From: Gilvimarinus japonicus
Lineage (GTDB): Bacteria; Pseudomonadota; Gammaproteobacteria; Pseudomonadales; Cellvibrionaceae
Assembly (NCBI RefSeq): GCF_042847215.1
Contig: NZ_AP031500.1
Span: 3,782,001 to 3,846,000 of the forward strand
Length of the DNA stretch: 64,000 nucleotides
Direction of reading: 5' to 3'
In this document: piece by piece, positions 37,225-45,888 of the stretch
Layout of the letters: each line of letters starts with the position of its first letter
How positions within the stretch are numbered: the stretch's first letter is position 1
Made by a program: the position numbers and the translations under genes
Notes under the pieces: model-generated
Seen by the model: only the letters and a program-made list of their open reading frames with translations
Databases searched by the model: none
What the model was told of the DNA's origin: nothing

Positions 37225-37928
37225 TATTCACTCTGCGCAGAAACCATACGTTTAACAACCTCACTTACTGAACCAATAGAGTGAAGGTGGGCATACGTCC
37301 AGCCGATCCAGCCTTTTTTATACCAGTCCAATATCTCTTCATCCGTTAATGCACCGTGGAATTCACTACCATCGACAACGTAGAAATCATCAAGCTTTAT
37401 AGATTTTCCTTGCCTTTTAATTTCTATGTCCGACTTAACGAGGAGACCTTTTACCTTAAGTGCAAACGTATACTCCATTGTCAATTTATGGACAGCGTCA
37501 ATTTGATCGAGATACTGTAAAACACCTTTAAGAAAATCTGTAGGCTCACCTAAATGATCGAATAGTTTTTCGCCTTCATTATCAGAAAAATGTGGCGCTG
37601 ACTCATCAATCATTACAACGTCCCTGCCTTGTGCCAACGCAAACGGATATCGCTTGACAAACTCCGGGGTATAGAACCCGCTCCAGGACTCTCCCAACTG
37701 ATGTCCTCCCGCCGTAAGCGCCAACAACGCGACTGGAATATAATGCCCTCCGGACTCAGCGAACATAATCGGAAAATCTCTACTGGCAGGAAAAAATTCA
37801 TTTCCTGATAGAGGGACAGTGTTAATCTTAGATGCGTGAGAATAGCCCTGTTGTTTCTGAAAACGAAGATTCTGATGTGCATCTTTTGCCAATGGCACGG
37901 GCTTATTATAAAAAAGTAACTCTGTCAT
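37224..37928 (-). CDS. SapC family protein (copy 2)
   Basis: 234 residues, no signal peptide or membrane helix. SapC-family (PF07277) pattern: FFPASRDFPIMF, IPVALLALTAGGHQL, YTPEFVKRYPFAL, then GEKLFDHLGEPTDFL and FYVVDGSEFHGALTDEEI. It is a soluble cytoplasmic protein and not the SapC peptide-transport permease. The family is named from the Campylobacter S-layer locus and has no known activity. It sits between DUF6445 and a cupin, overlapping the latter by one base. Confidence 0.88.
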   Translation of the reverse strand: MTELLFYNKPVPLAKDAHQNLRFQKQQGYSHASKINTVPLSGNEFFPASRDFPIMFAESGGHYIPVALLALTAGGHQLGESWSGFYTPEFVKRYPFALAQGRDVVMIDESAPHFSDNEGEKLFDHLGEPTDFLKGVLQYLDQIDAVHKLTMEYTFALKVKGLLVKSDIEIKRQGKSIKLDDFYVVDGSEFHGALTDEEILDWYKKGWIGWTYAHLHSIGSVSEVVKRMVSAQSE

Positions 37929-37974
37929 ATCTAAATGCCTTAAATGTAATTAACCTAACTCCAAAAAGGAAGTT

Positions 37975-38682
37975 CTATTCCGCATCAAAATCAATAAAAA
38001 TACTGGCCGTTAGTCGGCCTTTACGAGGATCCGCACAAACATCCTGAGACTCCGACAGCAAACCACAGTGCAGTAAATTTCCAGGGTAAATCACCAATCG
38101 ATTACTCTTATACTTCACCTTACTGTAGCACTTAAACTGAGCAGAAGACTCGCCAATATAGGCAGGATCAGGAACTCCCCTAATCGCCATAAAAGACAGT
38201 ACAGACTGCTTATACAAGTCTTTTCTGGCGTTGTCGACTTTCTCAAATCCTGTAGGAATATGCCGAAAGAATCCCGTCCCCCCAAAATCCCCATCATTTA
38301 AATAATGTAAAACGGCATAATAATGCTTTTTAGTGGTATCAAAGTGCGGAAGCCGTTGAGGAATCGAAAGATTTTTTTCAGCAACCGTTAAAAGAGAAAA
38401 GTAAGCCATGGTCACATTGAATGTAACATTCTCTGGAATACTGAATTCTCTTCGCAGCAGAGGAACACTAAACTGAACAACCAAGTCGACATACTCGTCA
38501 GGTAATATTGCCCTAACCCCAGGGTAACTAGTCTTACCGTCGGGTGTATAACCAGAAACCTCACAAGCGGAGTTTTTTAATGCATCAACATTACTGACAA
38601 AACCATCTACTACAATGACTTTAGTTTGCTCTTCCCCTACGGGGTTTATCTCAACCGTCGATTCTGAATCCAACTCTATCAC
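37975..38682 (-). CDS. DUF6445 family putative Fe/2-oxoglutarate dioxygenase
   Basis: 235 residues from GTG 38682, which comes only 3 nt after the stop of the halogenase-like gene (coupled). The layout resembles a prolyl-4-hydroxylase-like fold: H113-F-D115 (RLPHFDTTKKHYYAVLHYLN), GGTGFFRH, distal H205 (IYPGNLLHCG) and a candidate 2-oxoglutarate Arg R223 (KGRLTASIF). Members are found almost only near tryptophan-halogenase-like and TonB receptor genes. Substrate unknown; the Fe-ligand assignment is my reading of the motif order. Confidence 0.8.
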   Translation of the reverse strand: MIELDSESTVEINPVGEEQTKVIVVDGFVSNVDALKNSACEVSGYTPDGKTSYPGVRAILPDEYVDLVVQFSVPLLRREFSIPENVTFNVTMAYFSLLTVAEKNLSIPQRLPHFDTTKKHYYAVLHYLNDGDFGGTGFFRHIPTGFEKVDNARKDLYKQSVLSFMAIRGVPDPAYIGESSAQFKCYSKVKYKSNRLVIYPGNLLHCGLLSESQDVCADPRKGRLTASIFIDFDAE

Positions 38683-38685
38683 GCT

Positions 38686-40179
38686 TCACACCATTTTCGA
38701 TTTGCAATAGTAGTCAATAAATTCATGATGCTCTGGCAGCCGATCAACTTTTTGTTTTGCTGACTGGTTTGTATCCCGCATAAATTTTTCTAAAGATTCA
38801 TCAGACATAGTGTCGACTACGGGGTGATAAGACTCCGGCATTAAGCCTTGCCCCATCATTACCTGAAGCCAAGATTCTTCGGCAAACAAATCGAGATCTT
38901 TTTTAAATATTTTTCCGGTTTCATTAAAAAGTTGTATTCGATGCGACAACGAGTCGGGAACGCTCATCCCCCGACAGTAGCGCCAAAAATCGCTATCATC
39001 TCGCTCTGTCACATGATAATGAAGGATAATAAAGTCTCGTATGCTTTCAACTTCATCGCGACACTGCTGGTTAAACTCATCGATTTGGCTCTGACGAACA
39101 CCATCGGACGGAAAAAGCTGAACAAGCCTTGTAATTGCCCTTTGAATTAGGTGGATACTCGTAGACTCCAAAGGCTCTAAAAAGCCGCTTGAAAGACCTA
39201 TAGCAACGCAATTTTTCTTCCAGTGCTGTTGTCGGGAACCGGTGGTAAACTTGATAACCCTGGGTTCATTACGAAGCTTTCCCTCTACATTCTGAGAGAG
39301 GTAATTTTTAGCATCCTCATCCGAAAGATAATCACTACAATAAACTAGGCCATTGCCTGCTCGGTCCTGCAATGGAATCCTCCACTGCCAGCCAAATGGA
39401 CGAGCTATTGAGCGCGTGTAGGGTACAGGCTGGCCAGTCAGCTCGGTTTGCGCTGCGACGGCGCTATTACACGGTAACCAATGAGACCAATCATCATAGC
39501 CAACCTGAAGCGCCTCACCAATTAGCAGCGCCTTAAACCCGGTGCAATCAATAAATAGGTCGCCCTCAATGACTTCGCCCGACTCCAGTGACAATGATTG
39601 TATAGCACCGTCATCCGCATCCAAATTAACCTTGGCTATTTTCCCTTCTTTTCGAACAGCGCCGTATTTTTCGCTGACTTCACGAAGATACTTGGCGTAG
39701 AGACCCGCATCGAGGTGATAGGCATAATTGAAACTATTCTTAGGCATTATCGCAAACTTGCTTTTTCTCGCCGCAAGATGCTCTGCACAATAGTCACCAT
39801 ACTCAGACACTTCTATACCGCGTTTCTTGGCCCCCACCCAGAAGTGATGGAATTCTGCGGCCCAATTACTTTTGCCGGCAAACCCAAACGAGTGCACGTA
39901 GTCTTTGTCTATGTCATGCCAGCCCTCAAAGGAAATGCCAAGCTTGAAAGTCCCGTTGACGCGGGACATAAACTCCTTTTCACCTAAATCGAGGACTTTG
40001 TGGAAGTTGATAATCGGAGGAATGGTCGCCTCACCCACGCCAACAGTAGGAATAGCGTCAGATTCAATTAGCGTTAGATCAATTTTTGCTCCTAGAGACT
40101 TAGACACCAGCGCAGCCGTCATCCAGCCCGCAGTGCCTCCACCGGCAATCACGACTTTTTTTATTCTTTTTTTATTCAC
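38686..40179 (-). CDS. Flavin-dependent tryptophan halogenase-like protein (copy 2)
   Basis: 497 residues from GTG 40179, preferred because GGGAG sits 6 nt before it; an earlier GTG at 40215 overlaps the stop of the preceding cupin. GGGTAGW (FAD), GVGEATIPPI, and K79 in TFKLG, at the same number as the catalytic Lys of PrnA/RebH. Unlike copies 1 and 3 it has the canonical WxWxIP (WQWRIP) and FLEPLEST, so it is the best candidate for real halogenation. It lies mid-series between a cupin and DUF6445. Confidence 0.92.
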   Translation of the reverse strand: MNKKRIKKVVIAGGGTAGWMTAALVSKSLGAKIDLTLIESDAIPTVGVGEATIPPIINFHKVLDLGEKEFMSRVNGTFKLGISFEGWHDIDKDYVHSFGFAGKSNWAAEFHHFWVGAKKRGIEVSEYGDYCAEHLAARKSKFAIMPKNSFNYAYHLDAGLYAKYLREVSEKYGAVRKEGKIAKVNLDADDGAIQSLSLESGEVIEGDLFIDCTGFKALLIGEALQVGYDDWSHWLPCNSAVAAQTELTGQPVPYTRSIARPFGWQWRIPLQDRAGNGLVYCSDYLSDEDAKNYLSQNVEGKLRNEPRVIKFTTGSRQQHWKKNCVAIGLSSGFLEPLESTSIHLIQRAITRLVQLFPSDGVRQSQIDEFNQQCRDEVESIRDFIILHYHVTERDDSDFWRYCRGMSVPDSLSHRIQLFNETGKIFKKDLDLFAEESWLQVMMGQGLMPESYHPVVDTMSDESLEKFMRDTNQSAKQKVDRLPEHHEFIDYYCKSKMV

Positions 40180-40214
40180 ATTAATCTCCCAAATATACGT
40201 TCCACCCGGCGGCA

Positions 40215-41219
40215 CTAGCGGCCAAAAATACTTGCCAAGTGCGCCTTAATCTTTTTAGCGATATGACGATTTCTAGCCCCCAGAATCCCAAGGATATTAG
40301 ACGGGATATGGCGGTGATTCTCTTCTTTATAATCAAAAATATAATGATCAAACATACGCTTCCATACTTTTCTTTGATCATCCGGCAACCCTCTGAGACT
40401 CATTAACGCGTGATGCAAAACATACTCTGGATTACCCATGTAATCAGGGTAATTTCTCCACCAGTAGTTCACCAGTACGTTCAGATTTTCTTGGGACTTA
40501 ACGTGATGCCACCACATACCCGGAATTAAAATAGCATCGCCGGGCTCGAGATCAACGACTATTTTTTTCTTAAGCGCTTTTTCATACTTAGGAAATCGCG
40601 TCAAGTCGGGGTTGTCAATGTCCACCATACTAATGGGCCGACCTGACGGCGTAATATCCAGCGGACCGACATACAAGTTCTCCAGCTGCTCAGGAGGGAA
40701 CAATGTAAAGGTTCTTCTGCCGGCGACATTACACGCGATATTGTTAGGGCAGTCATAGTGCGCCGACACCACGCTTTTATTTCCCAACCATACGCTCACT
40801 AAAGGCTCTGAAACCCCCATAAGTGTTAGCGGGTTTTCACCTCGGAAACCAGGCAACCAGCTGTCAACGAGTGTTGATCCCACATAGTACATGGGCGAAT
40901 CATGATCAGCCGACACTTCGCTCAACAGCTTTAGTACGTGCCTTAGATCGGCCTCCGACCGCTTGAAATTAAAACCGTCAAAGCTTGTGTTATAAAAAAT
41001 TTTCCCGTTTTCTGAGGGTTCTGCCCGGTAATAGGTTACTGGGCGCCCACAATAGAATTTTTCAAGGTAAGCACTTAATTCAGTATTGGATGTATCGCCG
41101 CTTTTGACAACAGGCCAATCGGATACCAAGCCCTTTAAGAGCAGTGGCTTCCTAGAGTTTAAAATTTCCTCTGGGACACAATCTAGCCGACAATCACTTA
41201 CCACTTGAATATTATTCAT
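40215..41219 (-). CDS. JmjC-like cupin (cupin_8), long form
   Basis: 334 residues, co-linear with the orphan cupin at 14244. Fe ligands H154-Y-D156 (SAHYDCPNN) and H238 (GMWWHHVKS); RRTFTLFPPEQLENLYVGPLDITPSGRP lies between them. A helical C-terminal tail (about 255-334) includes GLPDDQRKVWKRMFDHYIF. An Fe(II)/2-oxoglutarate hydroxylase is predicted. It lies 30 bp after the SapC copy 1 gene and 35 bp before the GTG of the halogenase-like gene, in one transcription unit. Confidence 0.88.
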   Translation of the reverse strand: MNNIQVVSDCRLDCVPEEILNSRKPLLLKGLVSDWPVVKSGDTSNTELSAYLEKFYCGRPVTYYRAEPSENGKIFYNTSFDGFNFKRSEADLRHVLKLLSEVSADHDSPMYYVGSTLVDSWLPGFRGENPLTLMGVSEPLVSVWLGNKSVVSAHYDCPNNIACNVAGRRTFTLFPPEQLENLYVGPLDITPSGRPISMVDIDNPDLTRFPKYEKALKKKIVVDLEPGDAILIPGMWWHHVKSQENLNVLVNYWWRNYPDYMGNPEYVLHHALMSLRGLPDDQRKVWKRMFDHYIFDYKEENHRHIPSNILGILGARNRHIAKKIKAHLASIFGR

Positions 41220-41249
41220 AGGAGACAGACCGTTATTAAACTAGACCTC

Positions 41250-41969
41250 CTAGTCTTCGAGTGCTTCCCTTTTACTTTTCAACAAAATCAACTTTTTAAT
41301 GTTTCCCAGTGAGCCAATCGCCATGTAGATTGGCATCAGGTAGCCTTTTTCATTCAACTCGCCGAGCGCTTCACCACTTAACTTCGCCAACACATCCTCA
41401 TTAATTGTGTAAAAACCCAGCATTTGAGCCTGACGCCCTGTCTCCAGGGTAATATCGAAGGTGACCGGCTCCAGCAGATCATAGCCGGACAGCACCTTGT
41501 CAAAATCATCACCCTGCTCGGCCCAAAGGTGAATCGTCTCTAGCGCCGAAGCCATATAATCCAGAAACTCCGTCGGCTCCCCGTGATCAGAGAAGAGGTT
41601 GCTTCCTTCGCTCGTGCTAACCCTGGGGCTGCTCATATCGATGTGCAGCACACGCTCAACACCGTCTTCTTTATTCTGAAAACCTATCTGAAAGGGTTGG
41701 CGCTGTATCATCAGCGGAACGTAAGATGCACCCCAACCGGAATCTTCAAGAAAGAGGTTCTCCCCCTCTTCAAAACCAAACAGGGCTACCGCAATAAACC
41801 GGTCAGTATCTCGTACCTTTTGAAACAGTATCGGGTAATGCGGCTGAAGGTGGCGAAACTCAAGTGGGAATGTTTGCGTTAGCATTACATTATCGCCAAA
41901 ATCTTCCGACTTTCGCGTAATCACTTTCACGCCTTGGTGATCATTTTTATTTACCAACTCTACACTCAT
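41250..41969 (-). CDS. SapC family protein (copy 1)
   Basis: 239 residues, soluble. FPLEFRHLQPHYPILF, FIAVALFGFEEGENLFLED, YVPLMIQRQPFQIGF, GSNLFSDHGEPTEFLDYM and LGFYTINEDVLAKLSGEAL give the SapC-family (PF07277) order. It is first after the terminator that follows the TonB receptor. No enzymatic motif is seen; a chaperone or adaptor role for the neighbouring oxygenases is only a guess. Confidence 0.88.
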   Translation of the reverse strand: MSVELVNKNDHQGVKVITRKSEDFGDNVMLTQTFPLEFRHLQPHYPILFQKVRDTDRFIAVALFGFEEGENLFLEDSGWGASYVPLMIQRQPFQIGFQNKEDGVERVLHIDMSSPRVSTSEGSNLFSDHGEPTEFLDYMASALETIHLWAEQGDDFDKVLSGYDLLEPVTFDITLETGRQAQMLGFYTINEDVLAKLSGEALGELNEKGYLMPIYMAIGSLGNIKKLILLKSKREALED

Positions 41970-42140
41970 AGAATCTAATGCCTTTCGACTATTATTATCG
42001 GGGTCTGATTAGTATGCCCCTTCATTGCGCAAGGTTCCACCAGTACCGAGCAATATCCACACGCCAATGTTGCTGCATGGATTCTTGTACTAGTACCAGC
42101 CCAACGAGAGAGCCTACCGATCATTAAAAATACTAGAGAC

Positions 42141-42171
42141 AAAAAAGCCGCTGATCAACAGCGGCTTTTTT
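42141..42171. terminator. Perfect bidirectional intrinsic terminator between TBDR 1 and SapC
   Basis: AAAAAAGCCGCTG (42141-42153), loop ATCAA, CAGCGGCTTTTTT (42159-42171). It begins 36 nt after the TBDR stop on the minus strand. The gap 41970-42140 holds no other clear signal and must contain either read-through RNA or a promoter for the six genes below. Confidence 0.92.
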
Positions 42172-42207
42172 GTGCGCTATAAACGCGTTACCACTTTACT
42201 CTTACAT

Positions 42208-45200
42208 TTAGAAGGTATAGCGGGCACCAATATTATAACGTGGGCCCCCTGTGTATACGCCTCTGGTCAAGAGATCATTGCGACCAAACGTACGTGTATA
42301 CTCGTCAGTTACGTTAAGCCCTTCAATGAAGACAGTAAAGTTATCATTGATGTCATAGCTCGCATTCAAGTCAACCTGGCTATAGGCCTCGACATAGGTC
42401 GGGTTGGCACCCGTGCCATCGCCTGTCGCAGACAAGAACTCGTCACGCCAGTTGTAGCTTACGCGCATCTGCAGACCATTCTTCTCGTAGAACGCGATGA
42501 AGTTGGCAGTGTCGCTCAAACCGGTCAACGCAAACTGTCCATTGACGATATCCAGGTCATCGAAGCTTGTGTCAGAGTCGGTAATTGTGTAGTTCGCTAC
42601 AACGCCAAAACCAGTTTCCCAGAAGTTGTGCTGTACAGCAAATTCCCAACCATCAAATGACGCGTCTTCTTGGTTTACGAACTCAGTAACATTGAAGATG
42701 ACGTTCGGATCACCCGGCAAACCCAGAACCCAGCTCGGCTCTTTGGTGAAGTCAACACCCGGCTCACCTGGAGCTGTGTTGTTAACAATATACTCGCGCA
42801 CAGCGCCGGTGCTCCACTGGTTGTTCGGATCAGCCGCAACAGCCGCATCACGACGACTCCCTTGTGATGGGTCTGGCGCGTCAAACAGCTCTTCTGGGTT
42901 CACGGTAGAGCCAATAAAGTTCTCTACGTCTTTCTTGTAGTAACCGACAGAAACGTAGCTCGCATCGCCGTAGTACCACTCGACAGATAAGTCGATATTA
43001 TCCGATAAGATGGGTTTTAGATTGATGTTGCCGCGAGTCGCGCCACCGCCAGGCGAACCTGGGAACATTGACTGAGGCGAAAGAGGACCACGACTTACAG
43101 ACAAAGCACTCATCTCGTTCCACAATGGGCGACCTAAGCTACGTCCATAAGAAGCGCGGACTACTACGTCGTCGATGACATCCACGGCCAAATCAACACT
43201 TGGCAGGAAGTAGTCGTAACCACCTGTACCAACCGCTACCGGATCAACGGTGTAATCATCGGCCGTCAGCAGGTACATCTCATTACCGCCGATCCAAGCT
43301 ACCTCACCAGTAAACTGATCTTCGATTGGCGTGGCGAATGAGCGGGTTTCAGTGTCTTCCCAGCGTACACCCACAGACGCGCGAGTGCGCATGCCGGCAA
43401 TATCTGTGTCCGCGTTAAGTTGTACCCAAGCGCTGTTTGAATCTTCCTCAATGATACGAACATCATCTGGGGTCGGGTTCATACAGTAATAGGTGCTGCC
43501 ATTGGCGCAGTTCGAGAAGCCGCCGCCGTCATCCAGGTTCTCTGCGGCGTATTGAACAACCTTATCGAAGTCCGCTACAAATCTAGAGGCCAGCAGGTTC
43601 TCGTTGCCAGTACCACTTACATTATCAAAGTAGCTGGCAATGTCGTCCATAGTGTAGCCATCCATCGGCACATCACCCGGGTTACCCAGACCACCCCAGG
43701 TATCACGCTGGTTATTAGCAAACGTTGAACGGTTGCTCTGCTCGATGCTCGACACACCAAAGTCCATATCGAAGACGTCGTTAAACTCAAAGTTACCGTT
43801 AAACTGGAACTGGTCGATTTCGTGAACCATCCGTGCATTACGGAACGAGCTACCGGTAATTTGCAGGTCTTCAAGCTCAGGAGTCTTGGATACACCCACA
43901 TTGAGTACCGGGAAGTCTTCACCCAAGTACACGGCAGATGAGTCACGTAAGAATGCTGAAGTAGTGATAACGTTGCTGTTACCATACGGGCTGTTTGGCT
44001 TGGACTCAGCTTCTGAGGAGTGGGCATCGAAACCCAGAGTCAGACGATCAGACACGTTCCACTCGATATTAAAGCCAAGCGAATCGTTGGTATTGACGCT
44101 TGAGTTGTAACCAGAGCCAAAGGTCAAGTCCGCACCGTTAAGCCCGAACTCCTCGTACATATAAGGCGCTTCAACGGCACCAGCGCCATTGTCAGTCCAG
44201 GAGGTGCGACGATTGGCACCAAAGTTAAACCACGCACCCACATCGGAGAACTTAGCAGACTCTTCTTTTTCTGCGTAAGTGTAATCCAGAGTCGCAACGA
44301 TGTTATCGGTTGGCGCGTACTGCAACACTAACTGACCATTCAAGCGCTCGCGCTCGTACTCATTAAAGCTGTAGCCAGTCTGCTGGGGCACACCATAAAT
44401 ATCGCCATCTTCAGGGCTGGGCGGGTTGGTGTGGAAGTCCGTGTCCTGCAGATTGGGAATCGACCCCCAACCTTCAGCACCGGCCTCAAAATAGCGCCAA
44501 CCGGTACCGATCTCGGCATTCGCATTGCCGCCTTCGCGTTTTTGATAGCTCATAGACAAACCTATGCCGAACTTATCATCCGCAAAGGTGTTGCTATAAA
44601 GCCCAGAGACCTCTGGGGTCAAACTCGGATCGGTGGCTGAATCGTCGTAGACGCCTTTAACCCCAACAGAAAGCTGCTGCCCGGGATTATCAAAAGGACG
44701 CGCCGTTTTAACATTGACGGTACCACCTACACCACCGGCGGGAACAGCCGCACGGACGGTTTTGTAAACCTCAACCCCGCTAACACCCTCTGAGGCAATA
44801 TTGGAGAAATCGAACGAACGAGAGCCAGAAACGCTGGTTGCCTCAATGGTCGAGCCCGGCATCTGACGACCGTTCAGGGTAACCAAAACATAGTCAGGGC
44901 CAAAACCGCGAATGGAGACTTTCGAGCCTTCACCGTTGCTACGGTTAATCGACACACCGGTAATACGCTGTAGCGATTCTGCCAGGTTGGTATCAGGGAA
45001 TTTACCAATGTCCTCCGCAGAGATGGCATCGACAACACCTTGTGAGTCTCGCTTGATATCCATAGAACGCTCGAGGCTGGCACGAATACCAGTGACGACT
45101 ACCTCTTCGAGCATTTCGTCATCATTTTGCGCATGGGCAAGATTTGCCGCCCCAGCGATTGTGCACGATGCAACCGCGGAGGCGATGAGATTTCTTCTAA

Positions 45201-45219
45201 ACTTGTGTTTGGTCATCAT
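42208..45219 (-). CDS. TonB-dependent receptor 1
   Basis: 1003 residues from ATG 45219 (45216 also possible; GAGGATC upstream). Signal peptide KFRRNLIASAVASC... cut after AHA. TonB box EEVVVTGIR, plug domain (about 40-175) with IGKFPDTNLAESLQRITGVSI and SKVSIRGFGPDYVLVTLNGR, then a 22-strand barrel ending GGPRYNIGARYTF. It lacks the carboxypeptidase-regulatory N-terminal domain and the sigma-signalling domain. It belongs to the carbohydrate/peptide-type receptors of Alteromonadales/Cellvibrionales and is paralogous to the receptor at 54026. Substrate not inferable from sequence; no glycoside hydrolase is adjacent. Confidence 0.95.
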   Translation of the reverse strand: MMTKHKFRRNLIASAVASCTIAGAANLAHAQNDDEMLEEVVVTGIRASLERSMDIKRDSQGVVDAISAEDIGKFPDTNLAESLQRITGVSINRSNGEGSKVSIRGFGPDYVLVTLNGRQMPGSTIEATSVSGSRSFDFSNIASEGVSGVEVYKTVRAAVPAGGVGGTVNVKTARPFDNPGQQLSVGVKGVYDDSATDPSLTPEVSGLYSNTFADDKFGIGLSMSYQKREGGNANAEIGTGWRYFEAGAEGWGSIPNLQDTDFHTNPPSPEDGDIYGVPQQTGYSFNEYERERLNGQLVLQYAPTDNIVATLDYTYAEKEESAKFSDVGAWFNFGANRRTSWTDNGAGAVEAPYMYEEFGLNGADLTFGSGYNSSVNTNDSLGFNIEWNVSDRLTLGFDAHSSEAESKPNSPYGNSNVITTSAFLRDSSAVYLGEDFPVLNVGVSKTPELEDLQITGSSFRNARMVHEIDQFQFNGNFEFNDVFDMDFGVSSIEQSNRSTFANNQRDTWGGLGNPGDVPMDGYTMDDIASYFDNVSGTGNENLLASRFVADFDKVVQYAAENLDDGGGFSNCANGSTYYCMNPTPDDVRIIEEDSNSAWVQLNADTDIAGMRTRASVGVRWEDTETRSFATPIEDQFTGEVAWIGGNEMYLLTADDYTVDPVAVGTGGYDYFLPSVDLAVDVIDDVVVRASYGRSLGRPLWNEMSALSVSRGPLSPQSMFPGSPGGGATRGNINLKPILSDNIDLSVEWYYGDASYVSVGYYKKDVENFIGSTVNPEELFDAPDPSQGSRRDAAVAADPNNQWSTGAVREYIVNNTAPGEPGVDFTKEPSWVLGLPGDPNVIFNVTEFVNQEDASFDGWEFAVQHNFWETGFGVVANYTITDSDTSFDDLDIVNGQFALTGLSDTANFIAFYEKNGLQMRVSYNWRDEFLSATGDGTGANPTYVEAYSQVDLNASYDINDNFTVFIEGLNVTDEYTRTFGRNDLLTRGVYTGGPRYNIGARYTF

Positions 45220-45368
45220 GAAGCTGATCCTCAAAAACATTTATTTTTATAGCTGGCCAACGTGTGCTGGCCCATCCCTAGCCAATATCGCGCAGTGCCG
45301 CAAAACCGTCGTCCCACTTTGACAGTGAGCGATAACATGGCGAGTCTCACTTTGCCTAACCCAAAGCG

Positions 45369-45606
45369 GGACACATAAATTCCTTTAAATTCAAACAGTT
45401 ATCTTATATTACAATTAAGACAAGAACGAGCAAAAAAATACGTGGGACGCAGGCTCGGCAGCGTAAAGTTGGGGTTTGGCAGCCATAAAGCACGCGCTAA
45501 AGCCTCTTTCTGCGGGCCAGAAACACCCAGCCGGCGATTCATTTGCTCCCCGATAATGTTGTACTTTGTGCGGCAGGACACATAAAAACGCAGCGAATCT
45601 AAACAG
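45369..45606. repeat. Pair of direct repeats in the upstream region of TBDR 1
   Basis: GGACACATAAA occurs at 45369-45379 and again at 45576-45586, each followed after 13-14 bp by AAACAG (45393, 45601). Together with GTCCCAC at 45311 and its inverse GTGGGAC at 45442 they give four GTCC(C/T)(A/G)C-like boxes in the 670-bp gap (45220-45888) between the receptor and the DUF3300 gene. Candidate regulator sites; no gene in the gap. Confidence 0.4.
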
Positions 45607-45888
45607 CCAACAACGCATTTTATCGGTACCCGACAGACGCCAGTGCGAATGACACTCTTACCTAACAAATAGATAGTGCAGCGCCTTGGTATCCCGTGAA
45701 CTTGCGTTAGCTCGGTGGCGCTTACAGAACCGCTCCCAGGCAAGGGAGTCTTATACTCAGGCAAGTCAAAGATTTGCGAGCGTGTTCAGGCGGCATTAAG
45801 TTAGCCGCGTTACACTGGTGCCAGGCCTAATCCCGTTAAGGCCAACACACATTAGGGCCTACGCTACCTTAGGCACTTGGAGGCCATT

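Noticed and set aside
37224..37928. SapC as the inner-membrane permease of the Sap antimicrobial-peptide ABC transporter
   Set aside because: No membrane helices in any of the three copies; the motifs are those of the soluble PF07277 family.
34768..40179. Halogenase genes as part of an antibiotic biosynthetic cluster
   Set aside because: No NRPS, PKS, RiPP precursor, tailoring or export genes nearby; context is TonB receptors and regulators.
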